Source: Paenibacillus graminis (GTDB taxonomy: Bacteria; Bacillota; Bacilli; Paenibacillales; Paenibacillaceae). From it: a DNA stretch of 64,000 nucleotides. The notes below the pieces were generated by a model. The model searched no databases. It was not told the DNA's origin and saw nothing but the letters and a program-made list of their open reading frames with translations. Both the position numbers and the translations under genes were made by a program. Below are positions 62,725 through 64,000 of this stretch, piece after piece; within the stretch, counting starts at the first letter, position 1, and the number at the start of each line of letters is the position of its first letter. The stretch lies in assembly GCF_000758705.1 (NCBI RefSeq), contig NZ_CP009287.1, positions 3,782,001 through 3,846,000 of the forward strand. The letters are read 5' to 3'.

Positions 62725-63531
62725 TTACATCCCAACGGCTTTGTAAGCCGCCAATTCATAAGGAAGACAGAGCGGCACACCTGTACGGGGATCAGGAACA
62801 ATATCCGCTTCGATACCGAACACCTCACGCAGCACACCAGGCGTCATAACCTCAGACGGAGCACCTTCGCTGATCACACTCCCCGACTTGATCGCCACCA
62901 TATGCTGTGCATAGCGGGAAGCATGATTCAAATCATGCACAACCATAATAATCGTGCGGCCTTCTTCCTGATTCAGCTTCTGCAAGAGCTGGAGAACCTC
63001 CAGCTGGTGAGCCATATCGAGAAAAGTTGTCGGTTCGTCCAAGAACAGAATATCGGTCTGCTGAGCCAGAGCCATTGCAATCCAAGCCCGCTGGCGCTGC
63101 CCCCCGGACAGGCGGTCGATCGGGCGGTCGTGGAACTCATCCATTCCCGTTACCGTGATCGCCTTGGCAATAATACTGCGGTCTTCCGGAGTCAGTGTAC
63201 CGAAGCCCTTCTGATGCGGATAACGTCCATAGCCGACCAGCTCGGAGACAGTAAGCCCGTCGGGAGCGGTAGGATTCTGCGGCAAAATGGCCAGCTGCCG
63301 GGCTACTTCTTTGGTAGACAGGTTATGGATCGACTTCCCGTCAAGCATCACGCTGCCGCTCTTGGGCTTCATGATCCGGGCCATCGTCTTGAGAATCGTA
63401 GATTTCCCGGAGCCATTGGCCCCGACAAGCGCTGTGATCTTCCCTGTAGGAAGTGACAGGTTCAGCCCTTTGACAATCATCGCCTCAGCATAGCCTATAC
63501 TTAGCTGTTCTGTATTCAAACGTTCCGACAT
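62725..63531 (-). CDS. Iron-siderophore ABC transporter ATP-binding protein (FecE/YusV type)
   Basis: A 268-residue ATPase with Walker A GANGSGKS, signature LSGGQRQR, Walker B LFLDEPTTFLD and the switch VVHDLNHASRY. The FecE/FhuC class is shown by the LAILPQNPTAPDGLTV segment. The ATG at 63531 follows GAGGAG. It works with the FecCD permease encoded upstream on the minus strand. Confidence 0.92.
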   Translation of the reverse strand: MSERLNTEQLSIGYAEAMIVKGLNLSLPTGKITALVGANGSGKSTILKTMARIMKPKSGSVMLDGKSIHNLSTKEVARQLAILPQNPTAPDGLTVSELVGYGRYPHQKGFGTLTPEDRSIIAKAITVTGMDEFHDRPIDRLSGGQRQRAWIAMALAQQTDILFLDEPTTFLDMAHQLEVLQLLQKLNQEEGRTIIMVVHDLNHASRYAQHMVAIKSGSVISEGAPSEVMTPGVLREVFGIEADIVPDPRTGVPLCLPYELAAYKAVGM

Positions 63532-63654
63532 GATCTTCACTCCTCAAAAGATTAAAGTTTTTATGAAGCAAACGCTCCACTAGATATATCTTCGTAATAA
63601 AACTTGCTTAGTAAGCATGTGCTTGAGTTCACTCGTGCTTCCACCCGTTAAGAA

Positions 63655-64000
63655 TCAGGCCTTGGATCTGGCCAGCAGATACAAAAAGTACGGTGCCCCA
63701 AGGATAGCCACCACAATTCCTGTCGGAATCTCGGATGGTTGGAGAATCCAGCGGCCTATGGTATCAGCCGTCAACAGCAGCAAGGCACCGGTCAAAGTGC
63801 AGGCAGGCAGCAGAATCTGATGCCTCGGCCCCACAATCCGGCGGGCCAGATGCGGAGCGATCAGTCCCACAAAGCCAATGCCGCCGCTGACAGCGACACA
63901 GGAGCCGGCTAGCGCGACTGCGGCGGCCATCAGCAGAATGCGTTCCCGCTCCACAGCCATGCCCAGTCCTGCCGGTGTTTCTTCTCCCAGATTAAGCACA
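63655..64000 (-). CDS. FecCD family iron-siderophore permease (5' end outside window)
   Basis: This is the C-terminal end of a BtuC/FecCD-type permease. The coding sequence is open to base 64000 and ends at the TGA at 63655-63657. The segment GGIGFVGLIAPHLARRIVG is the conserved coupling region, followed by the final helices (PTGIVVAILGAPYFLYLL). The rest is beyond the window. It pairs with the FecE-type ATPase 120 bases away. Confidence 0.9.
   Translation of the reverse strand, partial: VLNLGEETPAGLGMAVERERILLMAAAVALAGSCVAVSGGIGFVGLIAPHLARRIVGPRHQILLPACTLTGALLLLTADTIGRWILQPSEIPTGIVVAILGAPYFLYLLARSKA

Overview
The window looks like chromosomal DNA of a Paenibacillus-type, spore-forming Firmicute. 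No rRNA or other taxonomic marker is present, so this is inference. It rests on strong AGGAGG-type ribosome binding sites, frequent TTG and GTG starts, mid-range GC, and a gene set typical of that group: YesM/YesN two-component pairs beside sugar ABC importers, a thermolysin-like exoprotease, a BceRSAB-like module, VanW, tandem M29 aminopeptidases and a queFCDE operon. Almost all of it is ordinary chromosome. No complete insertion sequence, prophage, CRISPR array, tRNA or rRNA was seen.

Layout, left to right. 1-4.4 kb: a truncated oligopeptide-binding lipoprotein, a Cof-type HAD phosphatase, an apparently self-regulated MarR repressor and a secreted M4 metalloprotease. 4.4-9.1 kb: a BceRSAB-like antimicrobial-peptide sensing and resistance module. 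9.1-12.2 kb: a hypothetical gene, a TetR remnant, a membrane-anchored L7/L12-like protein and a YtrABC-like GntR/ABC operon with a clear operator. 12.3-17.5 kb: GH4 alpha-galactosidase divergent from an AraC regulator, DedA, and an OmpR-type two-component system. 17.6-20 kb: a deleted Rpn-family nuclease/transposase pseudogene, GrpB, and small genes. 20-26.3 kb: a sugar ABC importer without its own ATPase, followed by a YesM/YesN pair. 26.3-27.6 kb: 1.3 kb without a recognisable gene, built of at least four repeat families.

27.6-32.9 kb holds the most interesting locus. It is three genes joined by 4-base overlaps, encoding a TerB_N/TerB_C-domain protein, a BrxD-like P-loop ATPase and an Lhr-like DEAD/DEAH helicase. 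A possible promoter and an intrinsic-terminator hairpin lie just upstream. The ATPase and helicase resemble the BrxD and BrxHI pair of BREX type 2, but PglW, PglX, PglY and PglZ are absent from the window. A self-contained nucleic-acid-processing or defence system is a reasonable hypothesis.

33-47 kb: an MFS transporter, a DUF1836 regulator divergent from a CNNM/CBS transporter across a perfect 20-bp palindrome, a GNAT gene beside a GNAT pseudogene, a VOC protein, a TrkH/KtrB channel, two tandem M29 aminopeptidases, small proteins, an MBL-TetR pair with twin operators, and an alpha/beta hydrolase. 47-51 kb: pstSCAB phosphate import. 51-56.6 kb: LysR, a methyltransferase, an EamA exporter, a zinc alcohol dehydrogenase, VanW and an isochorismatase-like hydrolase. 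56.7-59.4 kb: the queuosine precursor operon queF-queC-queD-queE behind a preQ1-I riboswitch. 59.5-64 kb: a ZIP transporter, a hypothetical protein, MurB, and an iron-siderophore set (FhuF-like reductase, FecE-type ATPase, FecCD permease running off the right edge).

Gene starts were chosen from Shine-Dalgarno spacing and family length. All functional names come from reading the translations, with no database search.
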